From: an uncultured Oscillospiraceae bacterium
GTDB lineage: Bacteria > Bacillota > Clostridia > Oscillospirales > Acutalibacteraceae
Reading direction: 5' to 3'
Length of the DNA: 11,033 nucleotides
Assembly (NCBI GenBank): GCA_900555805.1
Contig: USMJ01000015.1
Span: 1 to 11,033, forward strand
Shown here: piece by piece, positions 1 through 5,928 of the stretch
Numbering within the stretch: position 1 is the stretch's first letter
Layout of the letters: each line of letters opens with the position of its first letter
The notes under the pieces: model-generated
Database searches by the model: none
The model's input: only the letters and a program-made list of their open reading frames with translations
What the model was told of the DNA's origin: nothing
Made by a program: the position numbers and the translations under genes

Positions 1-727
1 GGAAATATGCTGCCGAAAGTCCTGCCGGGCCGCCGCCGATAACCGCCACTGTTTTCCCTGTGTTCGGCGCGCACTCGGGTACGGGTACGTCACCGGCATT
101 GTCGACCGCCATCTTTTTAAGTCCTCTGATGTTGACCGCGGCGTCGATAAGTCTTCTGCGGCAGTGGCTTTCGCACGGATGCTCACAGATATACGCACAT
201 GCCGACGGGAAGGGATTATCCTTTCTGATGAGTCTGACCGCGTCGGCGTACCTTTCTTCGGCGACAAGGGCGATATAGCCCGGAACGTCAACGCTCGCCG
301 GGCACATTCCCACGCAGGGAACGGGCTTGTCGAACGAGGTCAGGCAGTGGCCGTGTCTGACGTGTGACAGGAACTCATCTCTGAAGCCCTCGAGGCCGAT
401 GAGAACCATTTTCGCCGATTCGAAGCCGATCGCGCAGTCGGCTGTGTTGTAGATTACTCTTGCTGTTTTTTCGATAAGATCGACTGTTTCCTCCGTCGCT
501 TCGCCGTCAAGCACCTTATCCATAAGCGAAGCAAGCTGACCGAGACCGACGCGGCAAGGCGTGCACTTACCGCAGGTCTGCGCATGGCATAATTTCAGGA
601 AAGCCGACGACAGATCCACCGGGCAGACGCCCATGGGATTCGCGCTGACTCGCCTTGACAGGTCCTCATAAAGGCCGTCAATTACGTTTTGCGCCCGTTT
701 CGGAGTGGGAAGTTCAAGTCTGCTCAT
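1..727 (-). CDS. NuoF/GltD-type iron-sulfur FAD oxidoreductase, N-terminal part (cut by left edge)
   Basis: An open frame of 242 codons starts at ATG 725-727 and continues past base 1. Residues 52-58 read CGKCTPC with a further Cys at 98 (DCAIG), the 4Fe-4S ligand pattern of the NuoF/HydB iron-sulfur domain. A second cysteine-rich block follows, of the GltD/dihydropyrimidine dehydrogenase type: Cys138 and Cys142 (CVGMCP), then Cys177, 181, 185 and 189. Next comes the start of an FAD-binding Rossmann fold, GGGPAGLSAAY at 231-241. Known members of this architecture move electrons between NAD(P)H, flavin and iron-sulfur centres in the cytoplasm. The partner and substrate cannot be told here, because the NAD(P)-binding half and any C-terminal ferredoxin domain lie outside the window. 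The start is supported by AGAGGAG seven bases upstream (735-741) and a promoter at 824-852. Domain identity is secure; the exact reaction is not. Confidence 0.88.
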   Translation of the reverse strand, partial: MSRLELPTPKRAQNVIDGLYEDLSRRVSANPMGVCPVDLSSAFLKLCHAQTCGKCTPCRVGLGQLASLMDKVLDGEATEETVDLIEKTARVIYNTADCAIGFESAKMVLIGLEGFRDEFLSHVRHGHCLTSFDKPVPCVGMCPASVDVPGYIALVAEERYADAVRLIRKDNPFPSACAYICEHPCESHCRRRLIDAAVNIRGLKKMAVDNAGDVPVPECAPNTGKTVAVIGGGPAGLSAAYF

Positions 728-823
728 ATTGAAACTCCTCTCTCTTTGTGAAATTAAAATACGGTTATGAGACCGAACGGGAGAAATTTCGCCGTTTATG
801 CACACAATAACCAATTTTACAAT

Positions 824-852
824 ATTATAGCATAAAAATTTTGTCTTGTTAA
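824..852 (-). promoter_or_regulatory. Sigma-A-type promoter of the NuoF/GltD-like gene
   Basis: On the minus strand TTAACA (847-852) is followed after 17 bases by TATAAT (824-829), preceded by TGC, an extended -10. Transcription should begin near 817, giving a leader of about 90 bases before the ATG. I see no convincing riboswitch fold in the leader, only a 4-bp CGGT/ACCG dyad. Confidence 0.8.
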
Positions 853-1000
853 GGTGTCGGGAGAAAAGTTCATAGTTCGGACATTTTATATTTTTGGGGT
901 ACAAGCAAGCGAGTGCTTTTGGGGCGTCGGTTCTCGCTGAGGAGCAGTGGGCGAGAAGCGGGGCGCCGGTGGCATAGCCGTAAAAACCCGACTTTCCCCA
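853..1000. other. Non-coding spacer with a diverged repeat
   Basis: This stretch lies between the terminator of the 1048-1575 gene and the promoter of the NuoF/GltD-like gene. It is G-rich on the plus strand and carries copy A of the intergenic repeat at 896-917. Short open frames crossing it have no ribosome binding site and overlap the terminator, so I call no gene here. Confidence 0.6.
896..917 (+). repeat. Intergenic repeat, copy A
   Basis: The segment reads GGGGTAC-AAGC-AAGCGAGTGCT and matches copy B (7166-7187) at 19 of 22 positions. G-rich DNA follows both copies with weaker similarity. It lies 44 bases upstream of the -35 box of the NuoF/GltD-like gene. Confidence 0.55.
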
Positions 1001-1034
1001 CAAAAACAAAGGCGGCGTGCAAATGCACGCCGCC
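1001..1034 (-). terminator. Rho-independent terminator of the two-gene membrane operon
   Basis: An 11-bp inverted repeat, GGCGGCGTGCA (1011-1021) and TGCACGCCGCC (1024-1034), is followed on the minus strand by the T-rich tail TTTGTTTTTG (1001-1010). It begins 14 bases after the stop codon of the 1048-1575 gene. Confidence 0.88.
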
Positions 1035-1047
1035 GAAAGCATATCGT

Positions 1048-1575
1048 TTAAATTTTGAATATAAGCACGATAAGAATAACAAGGCTTGACAGGAACGTTA
1101 TGCAGTATCTTTCGAGGAAAGAGCCGACATAGCATATTCCTGCGCCGATAGCGAAGATTATCTTCTGAAACATATTCGCCTTGCCGTGATAGAGTTTATC
1201 CATCATGTTGATAGCGTCCTCGACCGAAGGGAAGCAGTTGACAAGAAGCGAGAAGCCGATCCAAAGACAAACGATGTCAATTATGCTCATCGGGAACGAG
1301 AACGAACCGAGATAGAGAATATCGAATGCCGCAGGCGCAGCAACGAGAAGAGCAAGAATAAGCTGCAAAAGCATCGGAACAAAGCAGATCGCGAACGCGC
1401 TTCCTGCCTTTGGCATGAACTCATGCTCAACATGAGAGCAAAGCTCGTCTTTTCTTAAGTAGCGGTTATCCTCAACGCCTGCCTTGTGTATACGGCAGAT
1501 AATCTGTTCCCAGAGACCTCTTATCATCGCTCCGGGCAAGGTGATGAAACGGGTTATAATATAAAGTGTCGTCAT
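1048..1575 (-). CDS. Uncharacterised polytopic membrane protein, second gene of operon
   Basis: A 175-residue protein whose family I do not recognise. After a polar N-terminal stretch there are about four hydrophobic segments, at residues 60-82, 88-112, 136-153 and 157-174, so it should sit in the cytoplasmic membrane. Residues 40-55 are charged and contain Cys46, His48, Glu50, His51 and Glu52, which could bind metal, but there is no HExxH or other catalytic motif. Its ATG overlaps the TGA stop of the upstream gene (ATGA, 1572-1575), so translation is probably coupled and the two products are likely made in similar amounts or work together. A terminator follows at once. A distant relative of zinc-less membrane peptidase folds is possible, but nothing here proves that. 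Confidence 0.82.
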   Translation of the reverse strand: MTTLYIITRFITLPGAMIRGLWEQIICRIHKAGVEDNRYLRKDELCSHVEHEFMPKAGSAFAICFVPMLLQLILALLVAAPAAFDILYLGSFSFPMSIIDIVCLWIGFSLLVNCFPSVEDAINMMDKLYHGKANMFQKIIFAIGAGICYVGSFLERYCITFLSSLVILIVLIFKI

Positions 1576-3041
1576 GCCAGATCACCCTCCGCATCCGTTA
1601 AGATTTCTTTCAAGGTTATGTCGCCCTTTATGGCGCTTACAACCTGCTGTGACATATCATATCCGTTCTTCTTGAGAAGATCGGTGACGTCTTTGTATCC
1701 GTCCTCTTTGCCTGCGAGCGAGCTGCAAAGCGCGTATGTGTAAAGGCACGGGAAGAGGTTGTTGACCGAATAGTTGTTCTGAGTGACGACCGAATACATA
1801 TTTGTCGCCGCCTCGTATGCTTTTTCCTTGTCGCCCTTGAGAAGATATGCGACAGCCTGAACACGGTAGAGTTCGGAGCTTGCGTATGCATACTGACCCT
1901 GGGCTTCGAAGCCTTTTTCGGTGAGTTCGATCATCTTATCGGGATCGACCGTTTCGCCGAAGCGATAGGCGTTCGCTAAGTACGAGTAAGCGGTTGCGTC
2001 CTCGGCGTTTTCCGCGGCGATCCTGTCGAAGTACTTCTGTGCCTCGTCGACCTTGCCGAGCTCTGCCGCGGCATTGCAAAGGTCATAGAGATGAACCCAT
2101 TCCTGCTTGCCGTATTTCTCGTCGAGAGCGAGAAGCTCCTCATAGACGTCCTCCATAGGAAGCTTTAAGGTATGGTTGACAACATATTTGTAGTAGTCGA
2201 TATAGAACTCGTCGTAATTATGCTCCGTGTCCTCCTTGAGAGCGTCAAGGCTCTTGCAGAGACCTTCGGCGTCCTCGGCTGTGGTGTCGGAGGATGACAG
2301 CGGCTCATATATGACATTTTCGATAGCCGTTATCGTCTCGTTCTTGACTGTATATTTGTTGATGAACTTATATGTCGGATTTTTGAGATCGCTCTCGTCG
2401 AGATAGCGGTCGGCCATCGAAACGGCGTCTCTGTAATCGTTGAGTTTGGCGAAGACCTTGATACATCTCGCGACAAGCTTTTTAGGCATCGCTTTTGAAT
2501 CGGCGGAATTTATCGCGTCGTAGTAGCTGTAAAGCCCCGAATAGAGCTTGTTCGCCGAAACCGCCTCCTGCGCGGTGATCGCCTTGTCAAGAATCTCAAC
2601 GTTCTTGCTGAAGGTCGTCATGAGCGATGCCACTCCGAGGACAAGCACAACTATGAGTACAATAATTCCTTTAACGCCTATCGGATATGAGCGCATAAGC
2701 TCTTTGCAGTCCTTGCAGTATGGGTAATCCTCGCCCTCGCTCGTGTCTCTCGGCTTTTCGCCGCAGCATTCGCAGAGCTGATCTTCGGGGATCTGTTCGC
2801 TTTCGCCGTCGCCGTCCTGCGTTTCTTCGTCGTCGGAGCTGTCGTCGCAGTCCTGAAGATCGCCGCCGGCGAGGTAGGTCTGTGTCGCGTTATCGAGCTC
2901 GGTCTGGAACATATCTCTGATATTTTCGAGTTCTTCGTCAAGCCCGTCGCTTTCCGGTACGCCCGACTCGGTTGCTTCGCCGGCTTCCTGCTCTGCAATC
3001 GGCTCTTCGGCATTTTCCGGTTTCTTTTCAAAATCGTCCAA
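1572..3041 (-). CDS. Membrane-anchored zinc-ribbon/TPR-like protein, TTG start
   Basis: A 489-residue protein of unknown function. Residues 1-85 are very acidic and low in complexity. A zinc-ribbon-like knuckle follows, with CxxC at Cys90/Cys93 and CxxC at Cys109/Cys112. A single transmembrane helix lies at about 122-144. The remaining 340 residues look helical, with TPR-like repeats clearest at about 315-345, 350-382 and 387-420. With the positively charged segment before the helix (KELMRSYPIGVKG), the acidic and zinc-binding part is probably cytoplasmic and the TPR part outside; this topology is inference. The start codon is TTG (3039-3041), chosen because AAGGAGG (3049-3055) lies seven bases upstream and a promoter stands at 3073-3101. 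It is the first gene of an operon with the small membrane protein. An envelope assembly or sensing role is conceivable but unproven. Confidence 0.85.
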   Translation of the reverse strand: MDDFEKKPENAEEPIAEQEAGEATESGVPESDGLDEELENIRDMFQTELDNATQTYLAGGDLQDCDDSSDDEETQDGDGESEQIPEDQLCECCGEKPRDTSEGEDYPYCKDCKELMRSYPIGVKGIIVLIVVLVLGVASLMTTFSKNVEILDKAITAQEAVSANKLYSGLYSYYDAINSADSKAMPKKLVARCIKVFAKLNDYRDAVSMADRYLDESDLKNPTYKFINKYTVKNETITAIENVIYEPLSSSDTTAEDAEGLCKSLDALKEDTEHNYDEFYIDYYKYVVNHTLKLPMEDVYEELLALDEKYGKQEWVHLYDLCNAAAELGKVDEAQKYFDRIAAENAEDATAYSYLANAYRFGETVDPDKMIELTEKGFEAQGQYAYASSELYRVQAVAYLLKGDKEKAYEAATNMYSVVTQNNYSVNNLFPCLYTYALCSSLAGKEDGYKDVTDLLKKNGYDMSQQVVSAIKGDITLKEILTDAEGDLA

Positions 3042-3048
3042 GTGAATA

Positions 3049-3055
3049 CCTCCTT
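3049..3055 (-). promoter_or_regulatory. Ribosome binding site that fixes a TTG start
   Basis: AAGGAGG on the minus strand stands seven bases before TTG at 3039-3041. No ATG in the same frame lies nearby, and the protein begins sensibly from this codon, so the rare TTG start is well supported. Confidence 0.85.
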
Positions 3056-3072
3056 GAAAATGATATCAGTTT

Positions 3073-3101
3073 ATTCTATCACTGTACCGCGCAAATTTCA
3101 A
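3073..3101 (-). promoter_or_regulatory. Sigma-A-type promoter of the zinc-ribbon/TPR operon
   Basis: TTGAAA (3096-3101), a 17-base spacer and TAGAAT (3073-3078) with a preceding TGA give an extended -10 promoter on the minus strand. The leader to the TTG start is only about 25 bases, which leaves room for the ribosome binding site and little else. Confidence 0.78.
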
Positions 3102-3209
3102 ATTTATTTTGAATTGTTTACAATAAATAAACACAATTGTGAATGAGTTGAAGATTTGGCGATCCGCACAAAGCCCCAACCGGCTCGACAGGCAAGATCC
3201 CACGCCCCA

Positions 3210-3246
3210 AAAGCCCAAACGCAGGCGGCAAAGCCGCCTGCGTTTG
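3210..3246 (-). terminator. Terminator of the amino acid ABC importer operon
   Basis: A perfect 14-bp stem (3216-3229 with 3233-3246) with a three-base loop lies 13 bases after the ATPase gene stop. The tail on the minus strand is only GGCTTTTGG, so the stem is very strong but the U-tract is short. Confidence 0.75.
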
Positions 3247-3259
3247 CATATCCTTAGGT

Positions 3260-4000
3260 TTATAACACCTTGCTGAGGAAATCCTTTAATCTTTCGCTCT
3301 TGGGGTTGCCGAAGATCTCGCTCGGGGTACCCTCTTCGACGATTTTTCCGTCATCCATGAAGAGCACTTTTGAGGCGACTTCTTTCGCGAATCCCATTTC
3401 ATGCGTGACGACGACCATCGTCATGCCGTCCTTTGCGAGCCTGCGCATAACTTCGAGAACCTCGCCGACCATTTCGGGGTCGAGGGCGCTCGTCGGCTCG
3501 TCGAACAGGAGAACGTCCGGCTCCATTGCGAGCGCGCGGACGATCGCTATTCTCTGCTTCTGTCCGCCCGAAAGCTGCGATGGATACGCGTCGGCTTTGT
3601 CCTCAAGTCCGACTGTCTTGAGAAGCTCGGTTGCCTGTGCGTACGCGTCGGACTTTTTGATTTTCTTGAGCTTCATCGGCGCGTAGGCAATGTTATCTAT
3701 TATAGAAAGGTTATTGAAAAGGTTAAAATGCTGAAACACCATACCCATGCGTTGGCGGTGAAGATTGATGTTTACCTTCGGGCTGGTGATGTCGACGCCC
3801 TCAAACTCGATCGTACCGCCTGTCGATTCTTCAAGTCTGTTGAGACAGCGCAGGAAGGTCGACTTTCCGCTTCCCGACGGGCCTATTATCGCGACGACCT
3901 CGCCCTTTTTGATGTCTGTGCTTATACCCTTGAGGACGTGAAGTCCGCCGAAGTCTTTTTCAAGGTTATCAACCTTTATGAGAACTTTGTTATCTGTCAC
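3260..4000 (-). CDS. Polar amino acid ABC transporter, ATP-binding protein (GlnQ/HisP type)
   Basis: A 246-residue cytoplasmic ATPase that powers import of polar amino acids. It has the usual family length and all nucleotide-binding motifs: Walker [10 protein letters not shown] at 40-48, Q-loop Gln90, signature LSGGQ at 143-147, Walker B VLLFDE at 163-168 with catalytic Glu168, and switch His200. The start is GTG (3998-4000) with AAGGAGG at 4011-4017, ten bases upstream. That site lies inside the 3' end of the permease gene, whose stop codon is downstream of this start, so the two genes overlap by 11 bases and translation is probably coupled. It is the last gene of the importer operon. The substrate cannot be told from the ATPase. 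Confidence 0.96.
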   Translation of the reverse strand: MTDNKVLIKVDNLEKDFGGLHVLKGISTDIKKGEVVAIIGPSGSGKSTFLRCLNRLEESTGGTIEFEGVDITSPKVNINLHRQRMGMVFQHFNLFNNLSIIDNIAYAPMKLKKIKKSDAYAQATELLKTVGLEDKADAYPSQLSGGQKQRIAIVRALAMEPDVLLFDEPTSALDPEMVGEVLEVMRRLAKDGMTMVVVTHEMGFAKEVASKVLFMDDGKIVEEGTPSEIFGNPKSERLKDFLSKVL

Positions 4001-4715
4001 CTGTACGCAGCCTCCTTTCGATCTTTCCGACGACCCAAGTCAGGAACATGACCATGATGAGATAGATCAGCGCAACGGCGATAAGCGGCATGAACGCCGA
4101 GAATGTGTTGCCCCTGATGATGTCTCCGGCTCTCGTCAAGTCGGTGAGCGTGGCATAGCCGGCAACGCTCGTTTCCTTGAGAAGAGCGATGAATTCGTTG
4201 AGAAGAGCGGGCAGGACGTTTTTGAACGCCTGCGGAATGATGATATATCTCATCGTCTGGACGAAGTTGAAGCCAAGGCTTCTGCCTGCCTCAAACTGAC
4301 CCTCGTCTATCGACATTATTCCGCCTCTGAATATTTCCGCTACGTACGCACCGGAGTTTATTCCGAAGGAAAGCACCGCCGCTAAAAATGCATTGTCGGA
4401 AGAGGAGAGAATAACATAGTACATTATAAGGAGCTGAACGACTACGGGCGTACCTCTGATAATGGTCAGATATATCTTCGCTATGAAATTCAGAACGGCG
4501 CATACTTTTTTACCGACACCGGTCATTTTGCTGTAATTCTTATCATAGGTCGAGCGGATTATGGCAATAACCAAACCGAGAACAACGCCGATCACGACCG
4601 CTAAAAGTGTTATCATAACTGTCACTTTTAAGCCCGCAAGCAGAAGCTCCCACCTGTCGTCCTTGATGAAGTTGAGAATAAACTGTTTTTTCAGTTCATC
4701 AAATAGATGCTGCAT
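3990..4715 (-). CDS. Polar amino acid ABC transporter, permease (HisM/GlnP type)
   Basis: A 241-residue inner-membrane permease with about five hydrophobic helices (roughly 30-54, 80-103, 107-130, 163-185 and 206-230). The EAA-like loop that docks the ATPase is at about 142-162, with EAGRSLGFN followed by IIIPQAF. Only one permease gene is present, so the channel is probably a homodimer. The ATG (4713-4715) has AGGAGG six bases upstream. It lies between the binding protein and ATPase genes, overlaps the latter by 11 bases, and is separated from the former by a 79-base gap that holds a hairpin. The family assignment is secure. Confidence 0.95.
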   Translation of the reverse strand: MQHLFDELKKQFILNFIKDDRWELLLAGLKVTVMITLLAVVIGVVLGLVIAIIRSTYDKNYSKMTGVGKKVCAVLNFIAKIYLTIIRGTPVVVQLLIMYYVILSSSDNAFLAAVLSFGINSGAYVAEIFRGGIMSIDEGQFEAGRSLGFNFVQTMRYIIIPQAFKNVLPALLNEFIALLKETSVAGYATLTDLTRAGDIIRGNTFSAFMPLIAVALIYLIMVMFLTWVVGKIERRLRTGDR

Positions 4716-4739
4716 ATTCTACCTCCTGAAAAGCCGTAA

Positions 4740-4766
4740 ATAAGGGCGGATTTCTGCCGCCCTTAT
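4740..4766 (-). promoter_or_regulatory. Intercistronic hairpin between binding protein and permease genes
   Basis: Arms ATAAGGGCGG (4740-4749) and CCGCCCTTAT (4757-4766) form a perfect 10-bp stem with a seven-base loop. On the minus strand the tail is weak (TTACGGCTTTT) and the permease ribosome binding site follows directly. Such elements usually act as a leaky terminator or mRNA-stabilising end that leaves more binding protein than permease; that role here is inference. Confidence 0.75.
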
Positions 4767-4794
4767 CCAACTTGCAGTATATTTGAATTCCCTA

Positions 4795-5628
4795 TTAGTC
4801 TGCGGGAATGTACTTGTCAACGATAGCCTTAACGGAACCGTCAGCGATAAGCTCCTTGAGAGCGGTGTTGACCTGATCCTTAAGCTCACTGTTCTTAGCG
4901 AATGCAATAGCGTAATCTTCAACAGCATATTCACCGTCAAGGATCTTCAGACCCTCGTTAGCGGCGACGAACGACTTAGCGGGCTCGTTGTCGATAAGAA
5001 CTGCGTCGATCTTGCCCGAAGAAAGAGCTGCAACAGCTTCTGCGCCCATGGCGAACTGCTTGACTTCGACCTTTGTCTTACCGTCGCTTACATCGCCCGA
5101 GAGGTAGATATCACCAGTGGTCGAAAGCTGAACGCCGACTTTGAGACCTTCGCCGAGACCCTTGCTCTCATCATAGAGATCATCGACCGATGTTATCGAG
5201 CTGCCGTCCTTAACGATGAGAACCTGAACGCCTGTTGCGTAGCTGTCTGAGAAGTCAACAGACTCGAGACGGTCCGGCGTAACTGTAAGACCTGCCATAC
5301 CCATGTCGGCCTTGCCCGACTGAACGGCATTGAGAATTGAATTGAAGTTCATGTTTGAAACAACAAGCTCACAGCCGAGCTTTTCAGCGATAAGACCTGC
5401 GACTTCAATGTCGATGCCCTTGAAGTTTTTGCCTTCCATGTATTCATAGGGCGGGAAGTCTGCGCTTGTCGCGAGTGTGAGCGTTTTCTTAGCTGAGCCG
5501 CTGTCGGATGAAGATGATGTGTCGTCTGACAGAGTTGTTGTGTCCTTTTTGCCGCAAGCTGCGAATACCGTGATTGCGAGAGCCGCAACAACGATAAGAC
5601 TTACGATGAGTGTGATTTTCTTTTTCAT
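4795..5628 (-). CDS. Polar amino acid-binding lipoprotein (SBP family 3)
   Basis: A 277-residue extracellular binding protein for the importer encoded downstream. The N-terminus has a KKK charge, a hydrophobic core and FAAC with Cys25 as the lipidation site (Phe at -3 is slightly unusual), then a Ser/Asp-rich linker to about residue 46. The mature domain shows family 3 hallmarks: ADFPPYEY at 56-63, GIDIEVAGLIAEKLG at 71-85, GLTVTPDR at 113-120, and IDAVLIDNEP at 207-216. Arg120 and Asp213 correspond to the residues that hold the ligand's carboxylate and amino groups in this family. The ligand is an amino acid, but which one cannot be told. The ribosome binding site is weak (AAAGG 11 bases upstream), in contrast to the consensus promoter. 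Confidence 0.96.
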   Translation of the reverse strand: MKKKITLIVSLIVVAALAITVFAACGKKDTTTLSDDTSSSSDSGSAKKTLTLATSADFPPYEYMEGKNFKGIDIEVAGLIAEKLGCELVVSNMNFNSILNAVQSGKADMGMAGLTVTPDRLESVDFSDSYATGVQVLIVKDGSSITSVDDLYDESKGLGEGLKVGVQLSTTGDIYLSGDVSDGKTKVEVKQFAMGAEAVAALSSGKIDAVLIDNEPAKSFVAANEGLKILDGEYAVEDYAIAFAKNSELKDQVNTALKELIADGSVKAIVDKYIPAD

Positions 5629-5693
5629 GATGATCGTAACCTTTCTTTCTTTTTTCGTTTGGTTTTATTTCGTTCACGATTTGTGATGTTTGG

Positions 5694-5722
5694 ATTATAT
5701 CACCGCAAATGCATATTGTCAA
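5694..5722 (-). promoter_or_regulatory. Consensus sigma-A promoter of the amino acid importer operon
   Basis: TTGACA (5717-5722), 17 bases, then TATAAT (5694-5699), with TGA just before the -10. Both hexamers are perfect. An ATGCAT-centred imperfect palindrome (5706-5718) lies in the spacer and overlaps the -35, so repression by a DNA-binding protein is plausible. The leader is about 60 bases. Confidence 0.92.
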
Positions 5723-5760
5723 CACTTTTTTGAATAAAAATACAGCCAATATGCATATTG
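5706..5760. promoter_or_regulatory. Paired ATGCAT operator-like sites at the importer promoter
   Basis: CAATATGCATATTG (5747-5760) is a perfect 14-base palindrome upstream of the -35 box. CAAATGCATATTG (5706-5718) is an imperfect copy inside the promoter. Their TGCA centres are at 5753.5 and 5711.5, exactly 42 bp apart, or four helical turns, so a bound regulator would face the same side at both. The regulator is unknown. Confidence 0.55.
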
Positions 5761-5766
5761 TTTTTT

Positions 5767-5807
5767 CGACCTGTTTTGTATAGGTTGAACAAAAGCGACC
5801 TGTTTTG
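5767..5807. repeat. 12-base direct repeat, 29 bp apart
   Basis: CGACCTGTTTTG occurs at 5767-5778 and again at 5796-5807. The second copy forms part of the 5' arm of the large hairpin at 5792-5848. The role is unknown; a partial duplication of the hairpin arm is one reading. Confidence 0.6.
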
Positions 5808-5848
5808 ACCCGATTTCACATAAAATTCGGGATAAACACGGTCGCTTT
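5787..5848 (-). terminator. Long compound hairpin, terminator of the hydrolase gene
   Basis: Outer arms AAAGCGACC (5792-5800) and GGTCGCTTT (5840-5848) pair over 9 bp. Inside them TGTTT can pair with AAACA and CCCGA with TCGGG. On the minus strand the structure is followed by TTTTGTT, so it should end transcripts from the hydrolase gene, whose stop is 72 bases upstream. Confidence 0.65.
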
Positions 5849-5910
5849 AATGATCATATGATATGTAATTTAAACTTCGCTTTCACGCTTTATGCATTTT
5901 CTATGCGATT

Positions 5911-5928
5911 ATGCATAAATTTATGCAT
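5911..5928. repeat. Perfect 18-base AT-rich palindrome across a stop codon
   Basis: ATGCATAAATTTATGCAT is its own reverse complement and contains the TAA stop (5921-5923) of the hydrolase gene. Another ATGCAT lies at 5892-5897. It shares the ATGCAT core with the operator-like sites at 5706-5760, but is nearly 200 bp from that promoter. Confidence 0.6.

Noticed and set aside
846..852. Rex-like redox operator at the NuoF/GltD promoter
   Set aside because: Only one half-site (TTGTTAA) is present, overlapping the -35 box; the second half TTAACAA at the expected spacing is missing.
870..1082. Small minus-strand frame across the spacer and terminator
   Set aside because: It runs through the terminator hairpin and the repeat, has no ribosome binding site, and overlaps the 3' end of the membrane protein gene.
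3195..3215. Fourth copy of the intergenic repeat after the importer terminator
   Set aside because: It shares ACGCCCCAAAAGC with the sequence next to copy A but lacks the GGGGTAC and AAGCGAGTGCT segments, so chance cannot be excluded.
3401..4051. 216-codon open frame on the plus strand opposite the ATPase gene
   Set aside because: It is antisense to a complete ABC ATPase with all motifs intact and shows no domain of its own.
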